Shown in pieces: positions 20,968 through 31,275 of a stretch of DNA of 64,000 nucleotides. The stretch's first letter is position 1, and every line of letters begins with the position of its first letter. The stretch is taken from the NCBI RefSeq assembly GCF_000149955.1, contig NC_030992.1:1457073-1521072 (forward strand). Reading direction: 5' to 3'. The DNA comes from Fusarium oxysporum f. sp. lycopersici 4287 (Eukaryota; Ascomycota; Sordariomycetes; Hypocreales; Nectriaceae). The position numbers were made by a program, and so were the translations under genes. The notes beneath the pieces were generated by a model. The model had not been told where the DNA came from. It did not search any database and saw nothing but the letters and a program-made list of their open reading frames with translations.

Positions 20968-23480
20968 ATGGATCCAAGCTTCTTACATCCCCAGACTTAC
21001 CATGACTTCCATCAAGGTGTGCTTTATCGCGATCTCGGTGAGATTGATACAGAGACGGGTAGCTTAGTAATCGATATGAATGGCGCCAGATTTCATCATG
21101 ATGAGCATAGGGAACAACGTTGCCTGGACCCATGTCTTTCTTCTTCAAGATATCGACTTCCAGATCATCCAGTTTTCCTTCAACATGGCAGTTGGACTAG
21201 GAGGTTCATGGAACCAACCTCCTGCTGGGCCATCCTGGTCAAATCTCCATGAGTCAAGAGGATGAATTGTTTTGAATGAAATGCCCTCGCACTGGTTTAA
21301 ATGGCTGGGTTGCCTTCTGTCGAACGGAACAATATGCGTTGACATCCTGCCTTTTCGCTTTCGGTGGACTGGATGCAGCTTAGAGTTCCTGGCCACAACA
21401 TTACCCACAGACCTTGCCAAGTTCAATTAGGGAGATCAGACCAACGTCGGAATGATCGAACGGCATTGTTCTACCAGGAACTCAAATACATCTTTCTCTC
21501 TCGCGCTTGCACCCAATGGTATCCAAGACCCAACTTGGTGATGCAGAGTGATGTGCTCAGCTTTCGGGATACAGTCTCGCGGTTGCACGTTCCCCAACGG
21601 GTATCTGGGCTTAACGTTCGTTTCCTCCACCAGCAGAGACACACGCCCGCTGTCTTGTTCACTCGCGTTACACTCTTTCTTCCAATCGCTGATTGTATCA
21701 TCGCATTCCAAGCCAACGCTACCAAGGGCTCGGAGTACGTGACCCAGCTGGCCATGACGGAACAGGTGTTATATCTGAATTGCCAGGCTCAGAAGACAGG
21801 TTGCTGCAAGCTCAAGTCAACCACCATAATCTCGATTATTCAACGGCTGGCGACGAAAACTGGTATCTGACGGAACTCTTGGTGACACATTTCTGCGTCT
21901 CCTTGGCTGTACCTTCGAACTTCACCAATTGCCCATCATTTGTAAGTCATCACCGTGCCAGCCTCCCCTTGCTTTCTTATATCTAATGTGCTTCCCCCCA
22001 GGGACTTCAACTCCAGACTAATGGTTTGTTTCATCTCAAGTCCAACTTCACTCTCGTGCTTGCTGCATCGACATCTACGAGTTGCTGCGGACCGATCCTG
22101 GCTTGAAACCTTCGACTCTTTCCGGCTGTCAACGACAACTGATATCGATCGGACATTCTTTGCTGCGACATCGAGATCGTGTACATGATGCGCAATGCTC
22201 CGAGGGTGACAGAAAATTGAACTCGCGTCTGGCCAATTGATACTCCATGAAGCTCACTCCAGCGTCAAGTGGTACATCAGGCTCAAATTCAAGCACATCC
22301 AGACCCGGGTAGACGCATAGACGACTACTGCTGTCAGCTATCGCTCATGATGGAGTCGAGACAGTAAGTGTCGTTGGTGCTGATAAACTCATTGTAGTTG
22401 GAGACAATCAGGCGTTGGCTGGTACAGAAAGATGCGAGTCTATCGATCTGATCGGGTTTGAAGGGAAGGAGGTGCTATTTAGCACAGATGGTTCATCCAA
22501 CTATAGATGTATGGGGACTATACAGATATTCCTGATTACACAGACTGTACTGAAATCTAAGTCTTGCCCTAACGTTGTCACTCCTTGTTCATGTTGCAGT
22601 GCCTCTATTCCTGATCATTTTTTTAACAGCCCATCCCTTGGGCTAAGTAGGAAGACAGAAAGCCATTTACCAGCAGATACCTGAACCCTGATGCAAATGA
22701 AATGTGATTGATTGACAGACAGAAGATAAATCCCGGACCCTTTCCCACTCTCTTGTGTCATCTCTAGAATCTACTGTATTCCGTTTATTCACAGGACCCC
22801 CGAGTGGCTTTGCTCGCTCCATAAAACATGGAGTCTTCAGGGAGTACAGCATGGTTTTTCTTTTGCAAATAGCCAATTCTGTACGTCCTGTGACAATATT
22901 GGCCACCCGAACATTCCCTTGTCCATTGATACTCGCAGCAGAGCAGATTTTTGCGCTTCGGGTCGCCTACTTCTGTTGACAGATGCCACCTCAACGCCGG
23001 AGTCCACAACTTCGGCACTACGAATAATACCATATCGTATGCGACTTGAACCTTCTTTTTCGCCAACCCTGCAACGTCAGAGAGAAGATCGACAACAACC
23101 AGTGCGGCCATAACGTCATCTAAGGCGACACTGACTCGATCTTCGTGTACGTCATGGGGGTCGACCAGCAGAACTGCATGAACAAGGCAATGGCGGTGGC
23201 CAAAGGTGATCAAGGCTAGTTCCAAGGGGGGCGCCGTTCGAGGATGTGGGGCTGGCGTGAAGGGCAACTCTACAAGTCGATTGTCGTCTCGAGCAAGAAT
23301 AAGTACGAGCCGGTGATGGACGATGGCAGTGTGGAGACCAAGGGGCTGGCCATCGCGAAGTACGGTTTAATGTGGGTGATGCTGACTCTCTAGTCTTTTT
23401 GAAATTTCTAGGCACAAGCTCTTTATGAAGTATACCTTTGATACGCCCCTATCCATGGAGATGATGGTTGAACTCCCCAA
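20968..23480 (+). pseudogene. Decayed family-B DNA polymerase-like gene
   Basis: Plus-strand remnants keep family-B polymerase landmarks in the right order, although frameshifts and stops break the frame. CIDIYELLRTDPGL at about 22059-22100 matches the conserved D-[IL]-Y-x3-R-x-D segment after the exonuclease domain. A motif-A-like DGSSNY-x3-M pattern lies near 22489-22516. A motif-B-like IANSV, followed by RTFPCPLILAAE, lies near 22866-22940. GDTDSIFVYV (motif C, with a stop codon in place of the usual tyrosine before G) lies at about 23123-23152. Then comes YKSIVVSSKNKYEPV, like the thumb-proximal KKRYxG segment, and KGLAIAKYGL at about 23345-23375. The distance from the first landmark to motif C (about 1.06 kb) suits cellular and viral RNA-primed polymerases. 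The 20968-21900 part (MDPSFLHPQTYHDF, DLGEIDTETGSLVIDMN) is less certain to belong. The origin is unknown. Confidence 0.5.
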
Positions 23481-23575
23481 CCGCCTGTGTTGAACGCGCC
23501 TAAATCTCAGTATGCAACGCCGATATGCACCAGCTTTCCTTCATCTTAGTCTATCGTCTTATCGTGAAGAGGTGT

Positions 23576-25376
23576 CTAGGCATCACTGGCCTTTTCTTTC
23601 TCCTTTTCATCACCAAATTCATCACCAAACTCCTCAACAATCCAGAGACAAAACTTCTCCCACTCGATCTGCCACTCTTGCATTCTCTTGGCCTTGACAT
23701 TCGTCCCAAGGCTAGCCTGCTTGATGTCGTTGATCCAGTCAGTCTGGTTCTGGTCCTCGAAAGCGGCCCATCTGACGCTGTTCTCCGCGAGGCTACCAAG
23801 GCCTGCAAGACCAAGGTTCTTCCACCCCTGGAGAGCCTGCCAGAAGTCGTGTGACATGCCGGCTGTGTCTTGCCCGAGCATAGCGGGATCGTCGTTACAC
23901 AGACTGCAAACAACACCACGCGCCAAAAGGGCGGGCAGGGGATGGGCTGTTACGGAGCCACAGAGGCGGAGGACCTCGTTCGAGATGGGGCACGACTCGA
24001 TGAGAATACGTTTCTCCTTGACCATATCGATCAGCAGGGGGTGTTTGAAGAGACTGAAGCCGTGGCCGATGCGTCGGGTGCCAAGCAAGATCGCATCAAA
24101 CAAATTGGCATCAGTGTCAGTGCCATCCCCAAGTGTCTCACCTGCATGGAAGAAGAAGGGGAGGTTGACGCCTTCCATGGCGCACTGCTTGCGGAACCAG
24201 AAAAGCTCGGGGAGTAGATCAGACAGGGGTCGGCCCAGATCCTCAGGACCAACCAAATCATAACCAGCAATGAGGTCAGGGAAAGCAATCTTGGTAGCGA
24301 TACAGCAGTCCATGTTCTCTATGATCAGACGGGTCGGCCAGCTTCTTAGGCAAGTCCAAATGGTGGTGAGACCCCAGAAACCCTTGCCCTCCGGTGATTT
24401 CTTGAAGTTATCGATTTCTTCACGCAGAACCTCAAACATGTGAATGTAGTCTTTCTCAGGCTCCTCTTGTTTATCACGGCAATAGTTAAGTGGCCAAGTG
24501 AATCTATAGCTGTTAGAGGAAGATCAGAAATTGTCGACTTATGACTTACCGAAGTTCAGCCCAGTTGACACCATCATCCTTGAGGTTCTTCATGAGCTCG
24601 CGGAGGAAGATCCGGAACATGGGTTCATAGTGAATGATGGTGGCGCACACGAGGAAACACTTTCCAAACTTGACCCAAATGGCATCAACTCCATGGTGTT
24701 GCTCATGGGTGTCTGTGACGGAAAGAGTGCATCGGCCCTTCAGCCACTTGAGAAAGCCGGATCGTCCACCATGGGGAAACTCATCTGCCGCCTTTGGAAG
24801 TGGCACAAAAGCATCAGGCTTGTAGCTCTCTTCCCAAATAGATCCATCAGTGTCCGCCTTGGTTCTGTATCGGAAGCTAGGAACTGCATCCTCTCGAGAT
24901 TCTTCAGTGTTGAGAGGTCGGTCGCTACACATATGCATTCCTGGCATTTTCAGAAGCTCATCAAAGAGAAAGTCAAAGTTGACCATGGCATCCATGTGTG
25001 CATGAAGCAGCGCTCCCTTTGGCATGCGTCGAACAATCTTCCAAAGGTTTGTCTTCTCCATGCGATCTTTTGCCAGCATAAACATCATTCCTGGAAAGAT
25101 GCATTCGTTTCCTGCTTGAGCTAACTCTTCCTCAACTTGAGGAGTCCAGATGGAGTCATTCTCCTGGTCGCGGATGCAGTCGACGATGTCACTCGCGCGC
25201 TTGGCAATAGGTGAGAGAGAGGCTCTGAATGAAGCATCTGTGCGAGACTTTTGTTCTTGACTCATGAGGTTTGCTCGGCCTGTGAGATATTGCTGAAGGA
25301 AGGGGTCCGAGAGTGAGGGGATGTCTTGAGAGACTTCCTCCCACTCTTCATTGGACATGGTATGCTCATCCGCCAT
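23576..25376 (-). CDS. Adenosine deaminase, ADA2/ADGF (CECR1-like) family
   Basis: Predicted to hydrolyse adenosine to inosine and ammonia, as in purine salvage. The two exons are 25376-24550 and 24503-23576, joined by a 46-nt intron (GTAAGT donor, CTAACAGCTATAG acceptor). The product is 584 residues. Metal and substrate residues typical of the family are present: HAHMDA (His125, His127), FHAGE (about His394, Glu397), RIGHG (about His422) and CNDDP (about Asp479-480). There is no signal peptide: the start MADEHTMSNEEWEEV is acidic, so unlike animal ADA2 this protein should be intracellular. The C-terminus is acidic and low-complexity (EFGDEFGDEKEKEK). An internal ATG at codon 7 is an alternative start. 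It lies directly beside the decayed polymerase region yet is fully intact. Confidence 0.9.
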
Positions 25377-26573
25377 GATTCCTTGATTGATTGGAGGAAG
25401 CAGTTACTCTCAAGTGTTCGGTGGAGGTTTATGGATAAGTTAGAGCTAGAAGTCGTCCGCGAGCGGTGAAACGGTAGGATACTGTAGGTGGATTAGGCAG
25501 GTCGGGGAAGCGTGCTAAGCAGAAGATCGCTGAAGTCAGATGAGCTGCTTATGATAACGAAGGATCAAAACAAGAACACGTCAGATGTGGTGAGACATGA
25601 TTTGATGAAGAGTATGGCACATCAATGTAGAAAAACACACTGTTAAAGGTAAAGTGAAGCGTTGAATGTAGAGTTAAGGATGTGACGTAGAGGCACAAAC
25701 GGTTACGCTTTGAGTTGAGCGTAACAAACGGTGTATTACTCCAAGGCCCTCGCCGATAACGACATCTGGTTTCACGTGACTGTGCAGTCGTTACACCCGC
25801 AGCGTGATTAACCGCATCACAGCCTCTGATTGGCTGAGCTAGTCTCATAGCTCACAGTAGACGCACCTTATCACCTCCAGGATCATGCATCGTCACACTT
25901 GACTCCCTGCAACCAATCTTCTCCTCAAGATATTCTCCCCGGCAGTCTGTGGCTGGACGCATGAAATGAAGCTATCCCCGCTTTCTATCCTGCGGTGAAG
26001 AAGGATATCCCTGGCCTGTCACCCACCCTGTGCCTTGCATCTCGGAGCATGAACGGCATAGCACCAACAATCACGTCGAATGTCACTCTGCTAATTAGTT
26101 CGCGGCTGTTCCTGACAAGCCATTCGCTCCTGAGAATGGCCCTAGTTTTGTTCGTCCTATAGCGCGAAACCCCGAGACTCCCAATGGAAATCGTCACGTC
26201 CATCACTTGGAGTCACCTGCACGGGACATCACAGTTCTAGAGACCGACTTTTCACGATAAATGTGACTTTCTGCTGACCATCGTGAGCCAAGTGGCTTTC
26301 TTTCTGACTCAATCCTTCGACCAACGTGCATTCTCACATTCGGTTGGATGCCTTTGAATGGATTTATTTCTGCTGATCCTAATGAAGCCGAGCCTGATGG
26401 GTGACGGATAATGAGGTCTCCAGAATTATAAAAGGCGAGGGAATTCTTGTGATGTCTACGATGTTTGAGTTCTCTATTACTATCTTTAACAATTGAGCTG
26501 GACTCAATAATCTTACGAGCTCATACTATACTTAATCTACACTGCTCACATCATCCACCATATCCTCTTCAAG
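25377..26573. other. Divergent intergenic region
   Basis: About 1.2 kb lies between the ADA2-like gene and the secreted-protein gene, and both promoters should be here. Apart from the TATA box listed separately, I see no coding frame with family resemblance and no repeat. Confidence 0.5.
26427..26434 (+). promoter_or_regulatory. TATA box of the secreted-protein gene
   Basis: TATAAAAG lies about 140 bp upstream of the ATG at 26574. A consensus TATA box is typical of strongly regulated fungal genes. Confidence 0.6.
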
Positions 26574-27068
26574 ATGAAGTCATTCACTCTGGTCACTCTC
26601 TTGTGCACCGTGGCCACAGCTGCAGTTATCCCTCGGGATACTGTCTTCGATGGCCATTGCTGCTTCACGTTACAAGATGTGGCAACTAGTGCTACAGTTC
26701 AACAAAACAGCGACGGCAACCTGCTGCTCAATGCCGGCAAAACCAACGGCTTCTACTGTATCGATCTGTCCAACTCTCAAGACATTCTTCGAGACAACGC
26801 CTTCAACGCTTGCTTTCTCGGCCCAAGCGGTGCTCTCAAATGCGTCGATCCAACGCCTGGTTTCCAATCATGGACGTTACAAAAGAGTGGCAGCAATACG
26901 CTTCTTCAGCATGATGGAGGAAGCACATTCAACTCCTGCTCAAAAACTTCTACAAGTGCAAAGGGTACTGTTCTATATGGAGACAAACACACTGATGCTA
27001 CGGCGTGTAAGAAGGTTACACTGAAGGCGAAGAATTTTAAGGGCACATGCAAGAGTCTCCAGGGTTGA
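26574..27068 (+). CDS. Small secreted cysteine-rich protein
   Basis: An intronless gene of 164 residues. The start MKSFTLVTLLCTVATAAVIP is a classic signal peptide (hydrophobic core, cleavage likely after ATA). A Pro-Arg at about residues 20-21 could be a dibasic-like processing site. The mature part has eight cysteines (CC near residues 29-30, then YCID, ACFL, KCVD, SCSK, ACKK and TCKS), which suits four disulfides. Small aromatic and Asn/Ser-rich repeats (FQSWTLQKSGSN, LLQHDGGS) give a beta-rich look. I do not recognise the family. Candidate roles are cell-wall or host-interaction protein, but nothing in the sequence proves an effector. The gene has its own TATA box and reads intact. Confidence 0.85.
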   Translation: MKSFTLVTLLCTVATAAVIPRDTVFDGHCCFTLQDVATSATVQQNSDGNLLLNAGKTNGFYCIDLSNSQDILRDNAFNACFLGPSGALKCVDPTPGFQSWTLQKSGSNTLLQHDGGSTFNSCSKTSTSAKGTVLYGDKHTDATACKKVTLKAKNFKGTCKSLQG

Positions 27069-27231
27069 TGTGGGACAGGCGTACAACTACTTAATACCCA
27101 TTCTTTACATTTGGTTCAACATTCTTGGTCTCTCTTGAGTTTTCATTTTATATGTGACGAGGACAGTGCTGGCCCCAGATTCGCAAAAATGAGTGAAATG
27201 ATACAGCCATGAATCAATACCAATGGTGCTG

Positions 27232-29249
27232 TCAAAGCTTGGCAAAGATCTCGTTTCTAGCGCCTCCATACACAACTGCGAAGTCCTTCGCAAGCTGTTC
27301 TTGAGCTGAGACCTTTTCTCGCTTCGTAGTGACATTCTTCCCTTCCAAGAATCGATGGAAAATGTCCAGTGACACTTGATCACCGTCACTACCAGCGTCA
27401 ACATAGAGAAGAACAGACACCAGTAAATCTGCCACAGCCCAAAGAACTTCCCTAGCATCTCCCATTAAGTCTGCCAACGATTCTCGTTCAATACGCTGCC
27501 TCAGGCTCTTCCAAACATCCAAAGGGTTCAAGCCTTCAGGCCAAGATACCTTTCCTTGAAATGCCATACCTTTCTTAATAGAGTCTTCGAGGGCGTTCAG
27601 AGTGTCCTGACCAGCCTTCGTATGCTTAATAGCCCTCAAAAAGTCAGTGCTCAAAACATCCGTTGTGCCCTCCCAGATAGGCAGTACAGCACAGTCACGA
27701 TGGAGGCGGGCGATATTGAGGTACTCTTGTTCTTCATTGGCAAGGTACCCAACACCACCGAGCGCCTCCATACAAGAGAAAAGTAGCTGTACCGATGCTT
27801 TGCAAACGTAAGCTTTTGTGAGTTGAGTAAGAACCCGAATCAATGGCGCAGCATGTTGTGCAGAGGGTGTCAGCGCCTCTAGCGCAGGTGAAAGACTTGC
27901 GTCTGACGCTATGTCATGCTCCGAAACGCCGAGGACATATGATGTAAAGATGGTAAGAAGCATAAGGCCACGATACTCGGAAGATATCTTTGAAAGGGTT
28001 CTCATATGTAATGAACTCTCTGTGAGCTTCATTCGAGTTCCCTTTCCGCCACCAACCTCTCGAACTTGAGCATATGCTCTTGCGATGGCAAACCCTCTTC
28101 CTAAATAACCCACAGCAGCAACTGAAGAGTGCACTCGAGTCAAGGTCAAAATTGTTGCGATTTCTTGGATGCCTCGGCCTTCTTGACCTACAAGCCATGC
28201 TCGCATGTCCTGGAGAACTAGTTCAGCTGTTGGGAGACTCTGTGTGCCTGATTTGTTCTTCAAACGTTGGATGCGAACTCCATTAAGTTGCTCTCCGTTG
28301 CTTCTCGGAAGTCCGGTGGCTGTGGTAGCACTCGCATCGTGTTTGTACATCGGGGCCATAAAGGTTGAAAGTCCGCCTCTAGATGTTCGAGCAAGGAGGA
28401 CAGTCATTCTTGAGTCCGTTGCTGACGAAAACCACTTGAAGCCATTGATACTCCATGGTCCCAATGGTATCTTTTCATCTTTCGAGGCGAGTTGGATCTC
28501 AGAAGTTGGCATGTGCACTGCTGTTGTTTCGGTCAACGACACATCACTGCCCCCCGTTCGCTCAGTCATCCACTGGCCACTGGTCCATGCATGCTGTGGA
28601 TCTCGTGTGGTTAGATGACTGAAAGCGTTCTCGAATACTTTCTTTTGCTCATCTGTGAGTTTCATAACGAGTTCTGGGCTACCAAGGTGTGTTTGTAGAA
28701 GTCGAGCAGCGCCATCCTGCATAGCGGAAGGACAACCGACGTTGGCGCACGATGGCGTCCAAAGTTGTATGCGCATGAACTGGTATGCTCGTGCAAATGC
28801 ACCATATGGAGTATCATATCCAGCGGCGACAAATCTAGACATGTCAATAGCTGATCAGTCAACAACGTATATGTCTTACCCTCGGGACAGGCCAAAATTC
28901 TGAAGGCCACGCCACCCTTCACCAGTGACTAAATCACCCTTCCACTGGCCGAATACATCACGGCCTGATCCTTTAAGGAAGGGTTTGTTATGTTCAGCAT
29001 CCGTGATCCAGGCAAAAACTTGGTCGGAGAGGACATCATCTCCAAGTGAAGCCATTTCAGCTTGGACTTGCTGAACGATTTGCCGTGGAAGAAACACTGC
29101 GAAGACAAGTAAGCACAGGCCTCTGGATAATAGTAACTGGCCTTAAACCCACACTTAAAGCATCTCTGAAAGGTCACATCATCATGAAACTGATTGTTCA
29201 GAACAGGAGGCTTCTGAAAGAAGCCCTTATCTGCGCCTGAAGCCTCCAT
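27232..29249 (-). CDS. Acyl-CoA dehydrogenase-like flavoprotein with C-terminal AKL (peroxisomal)
   Basis: The exons are 29249-29153, 29096-28880 and 28834-27232, with consistent phases, giving 638 residues. The first intron uses donor GTGGGT so that the frame reads FKLFLPRQIV. It resembles the AidB/long acyl-CoA dehydrogenase branch: SAMQDGAARLL, then MTERTGGSDVS (FAD-contacting loop), ARTSRGGLSTFMAP, and the C-terminal EALGGVGYLANEEQEYLNIA with LPIWEGTTDVLSTDFLRA. The substrate is not predictable. The protein ends in AKL, a good type 1 peroxisomal targeting signal. This fits filamentous fungi, in which part of beta-oxidation runs in peroxisomes with acyl-CoA dehydrogenases. The start MEASGADKGFFQKPPVLNNQ suits family members as I recall them. 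Confidence 0.9.
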
Positions 29250-30252
29250 GACTGAATGAGGTAAGAGAAGAGAAATTTGAACATGTTGGATCCCGCCCGA
29301 GCTTGCTTTATCACTGTTGGTCGGCACTGCTAACACTTGTCAGGACATTCAATCACAAGCCATCGACTACATCTCATCGGGGACCTCCAGTGGGGTCAGA
29401 CCTCCAAATCGAGCCAGTATTCCGCCATTTTGGGTAAGTCGTGCGGAAGAAATTCCGGGTTCATGGATTCCTGGTGTTTTCAACGCGGAACTAAGAGCCA
29501 GAAACGGAATGTGAACCATGATCGTTGTTGGAATTCCTCTCACAACCATGCATGTTTTCTCCGCATTCTTGACTGGGGTCATACCTTGTCCCGAGGTTTG
29601 GCTTTCCAACCTCCACATGAGTCTATTCCTGGGGCCTGGTGTCGATCCTGAAGACTACAAGGTCGTATTCTTGGAAGAAGGCGGAGTTTGTCACAGGAAA
29701 TACAAACCTACATTATGGGATCCAGGTTTAGTAATTAAGGTAAAGATTGTCTAAAATCATGAAATTATTCATCAAAGTTCGACCAGGATTGCTCTGAACT
29801 CATAATGGTATCAGTATCAAGTCATAGGAACAAGTTTGCTTCAACAGTTCTCGCAAAGCGTCCAAGTACTCACTAAGTTTCTTTAGACTCAGTGTGGCCG
29901 CTTGTCGGACAGGATCTGCCAATGCCAGGCCTGGTGTCCCTAGTAAGAATTTCTTTCATACGGTACATTCCCAAAAAGGACCTATAGCAACGAAGACTAA
30001 AGACCACAGAACGTTCTATGGGCAATTGCAATAAAGAGTGAAAAGCGGAGTTTGATTCTTTTAGCTGCCTAGATAAACAATAAAATATGAAGACCGCGAA
30101 ACCAGCCGCTAATTTGTTGCCTTGTTGCTACCAGTACCAACATACGGCACAGCTGTAAACTAAAGAAAGTGAACGTCCATCGACACAACATATTCAAAGA
30201 TTGTATTGCTGACCCATAGTGAAAGAAGCCAGGACAAGCCTCCATAGTGGCT
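29250..30252. other. Intergenic region between two minus-strand genes
   Basis: It holds the promoter of the acyl-CoA dehydrogenase and the 3' end of the NmrA-like gene. The short plus-strand frames (up to 104 codons at 29337-29651) lack recognisable motifs and overlap others. Confidence 0.5.
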
Positions 30253-31275
30253 TTATCCTGTAAACTGGTCACTCAACCACTGGCGAAAGCTTCTCGGCTG
30301 CACATTGACGAGGCCATTCAACGATGTATGCCCAAAATCGTAACGTCCTTCAACAGTAGCTTGAAGCTGCTGATAAAAGGCAACTTTGGCGTAATCTCCC
30401 TGTTGATAGAAACCACTCATAAGTCCTGCAATATCTGAAGCTTGCCATTGAGAAAGAGAAAATGCCGCTTAATGAGTTAGCATAATCTTTCCATACTTAT
30501 GATGTTAACTTACCGTTCAGGGTTCTTGAGCATTGCCCAACAATGTCACGAAGCGACAGACGGTCTCCTCTCATCATAAACTCGCGAGGCCAGTTCGCAG
30601 GTCCCAGATCAATGGCAGCAACGATGAATTGAGCAACATCATATACAGATGTCATGCAGACACGGACAGTATGCCCTCGAGGGTTTTTTTCAACGCACTC
30701 AGCAGTATAGGTATTCATGTCAAGAATGTAAGATCCCACGTTAGCTAAGTTTGAACCATAACCAATGGCCAAACTTCCGAGCCCTTGGGGGAGAAATCTC
30801 TCCATGAAGATACCGCAGGAGAAGACGGTCCATTTCATCTGGGATGATCTTGCACAACGTCTGAGATGCTGTCTCGCTTGGGACGAGTACGAATAGGGGT
30901 CGAGTTGATCGTTTTCGGGCCGCTTTTCGAGGCTTCCTTCGAACTCGGAAGGGACAAAGAACTGTACACCGCTTTGGACAGCTGCAGTGATCAGGTTGAC
31001 CTGTTCACCCCCCGAAAATGTGCAGATGACAAGATTAACTCCGTGAAGTGCGTATGCTAGGCTATTTTCGTCATTGTAGTCAACAACCATGACTTGAACG
31101 TCAAGTGCTGCATATTCGGGACGTGACTGTGTTGTTAGAAACCTCATATATACATGAGAGTCATACTTACAGAACGTGAGAGAACAACAACTTGATAAGC
31201 GTTTGCTGCTTTGGATATATGGCTTGCCAGGAGATATCCAAGGCCGGAGCCCCCAGCTATAGCTATTCGCATCAT
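30253..31275 (-). CDS. NmrA-like NAD(P)-binding oxidoreductase or regulator
   Basis: The exons are 31275-31171, 31126-30514 and 30467-30253, with matching phases, for 310 residues. The N-terminus MMRIAIAGGSGLGYLLASHI carries the Gly-rich dinucleotide-binding turn of the atypical short-chain dehydrogenase (NmrA/isoflavone reductase-like) group. It is followed by VMVVDYNDENSLAYALHGVN and VNLVICTFSGGEQVN. The FFVPSEFEGS segment is the family's post-strand motif, and GHTVRVCMTSVYDVAQFIVA is the typical C-terminal sheet. The last exon (FSLSQWQASDIAGLMSGFYQ) ends at a TAA at 30255-30253. No Tyr-x3-Lys catalytic pair is obvious, so a redox sensor or a reductase are both possible. A long upstream region of 2.5 kb without genes precedes it. 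Confidence 0.85.

Noticed and set aside
22785..23267. 160-codon minus-strand frame opposite the polymerase remnant
   Set aside because: The plus strand over the same bases carries the GDTDS motif and neighbouring polymerase landmarks. The minus frame is their shadow.
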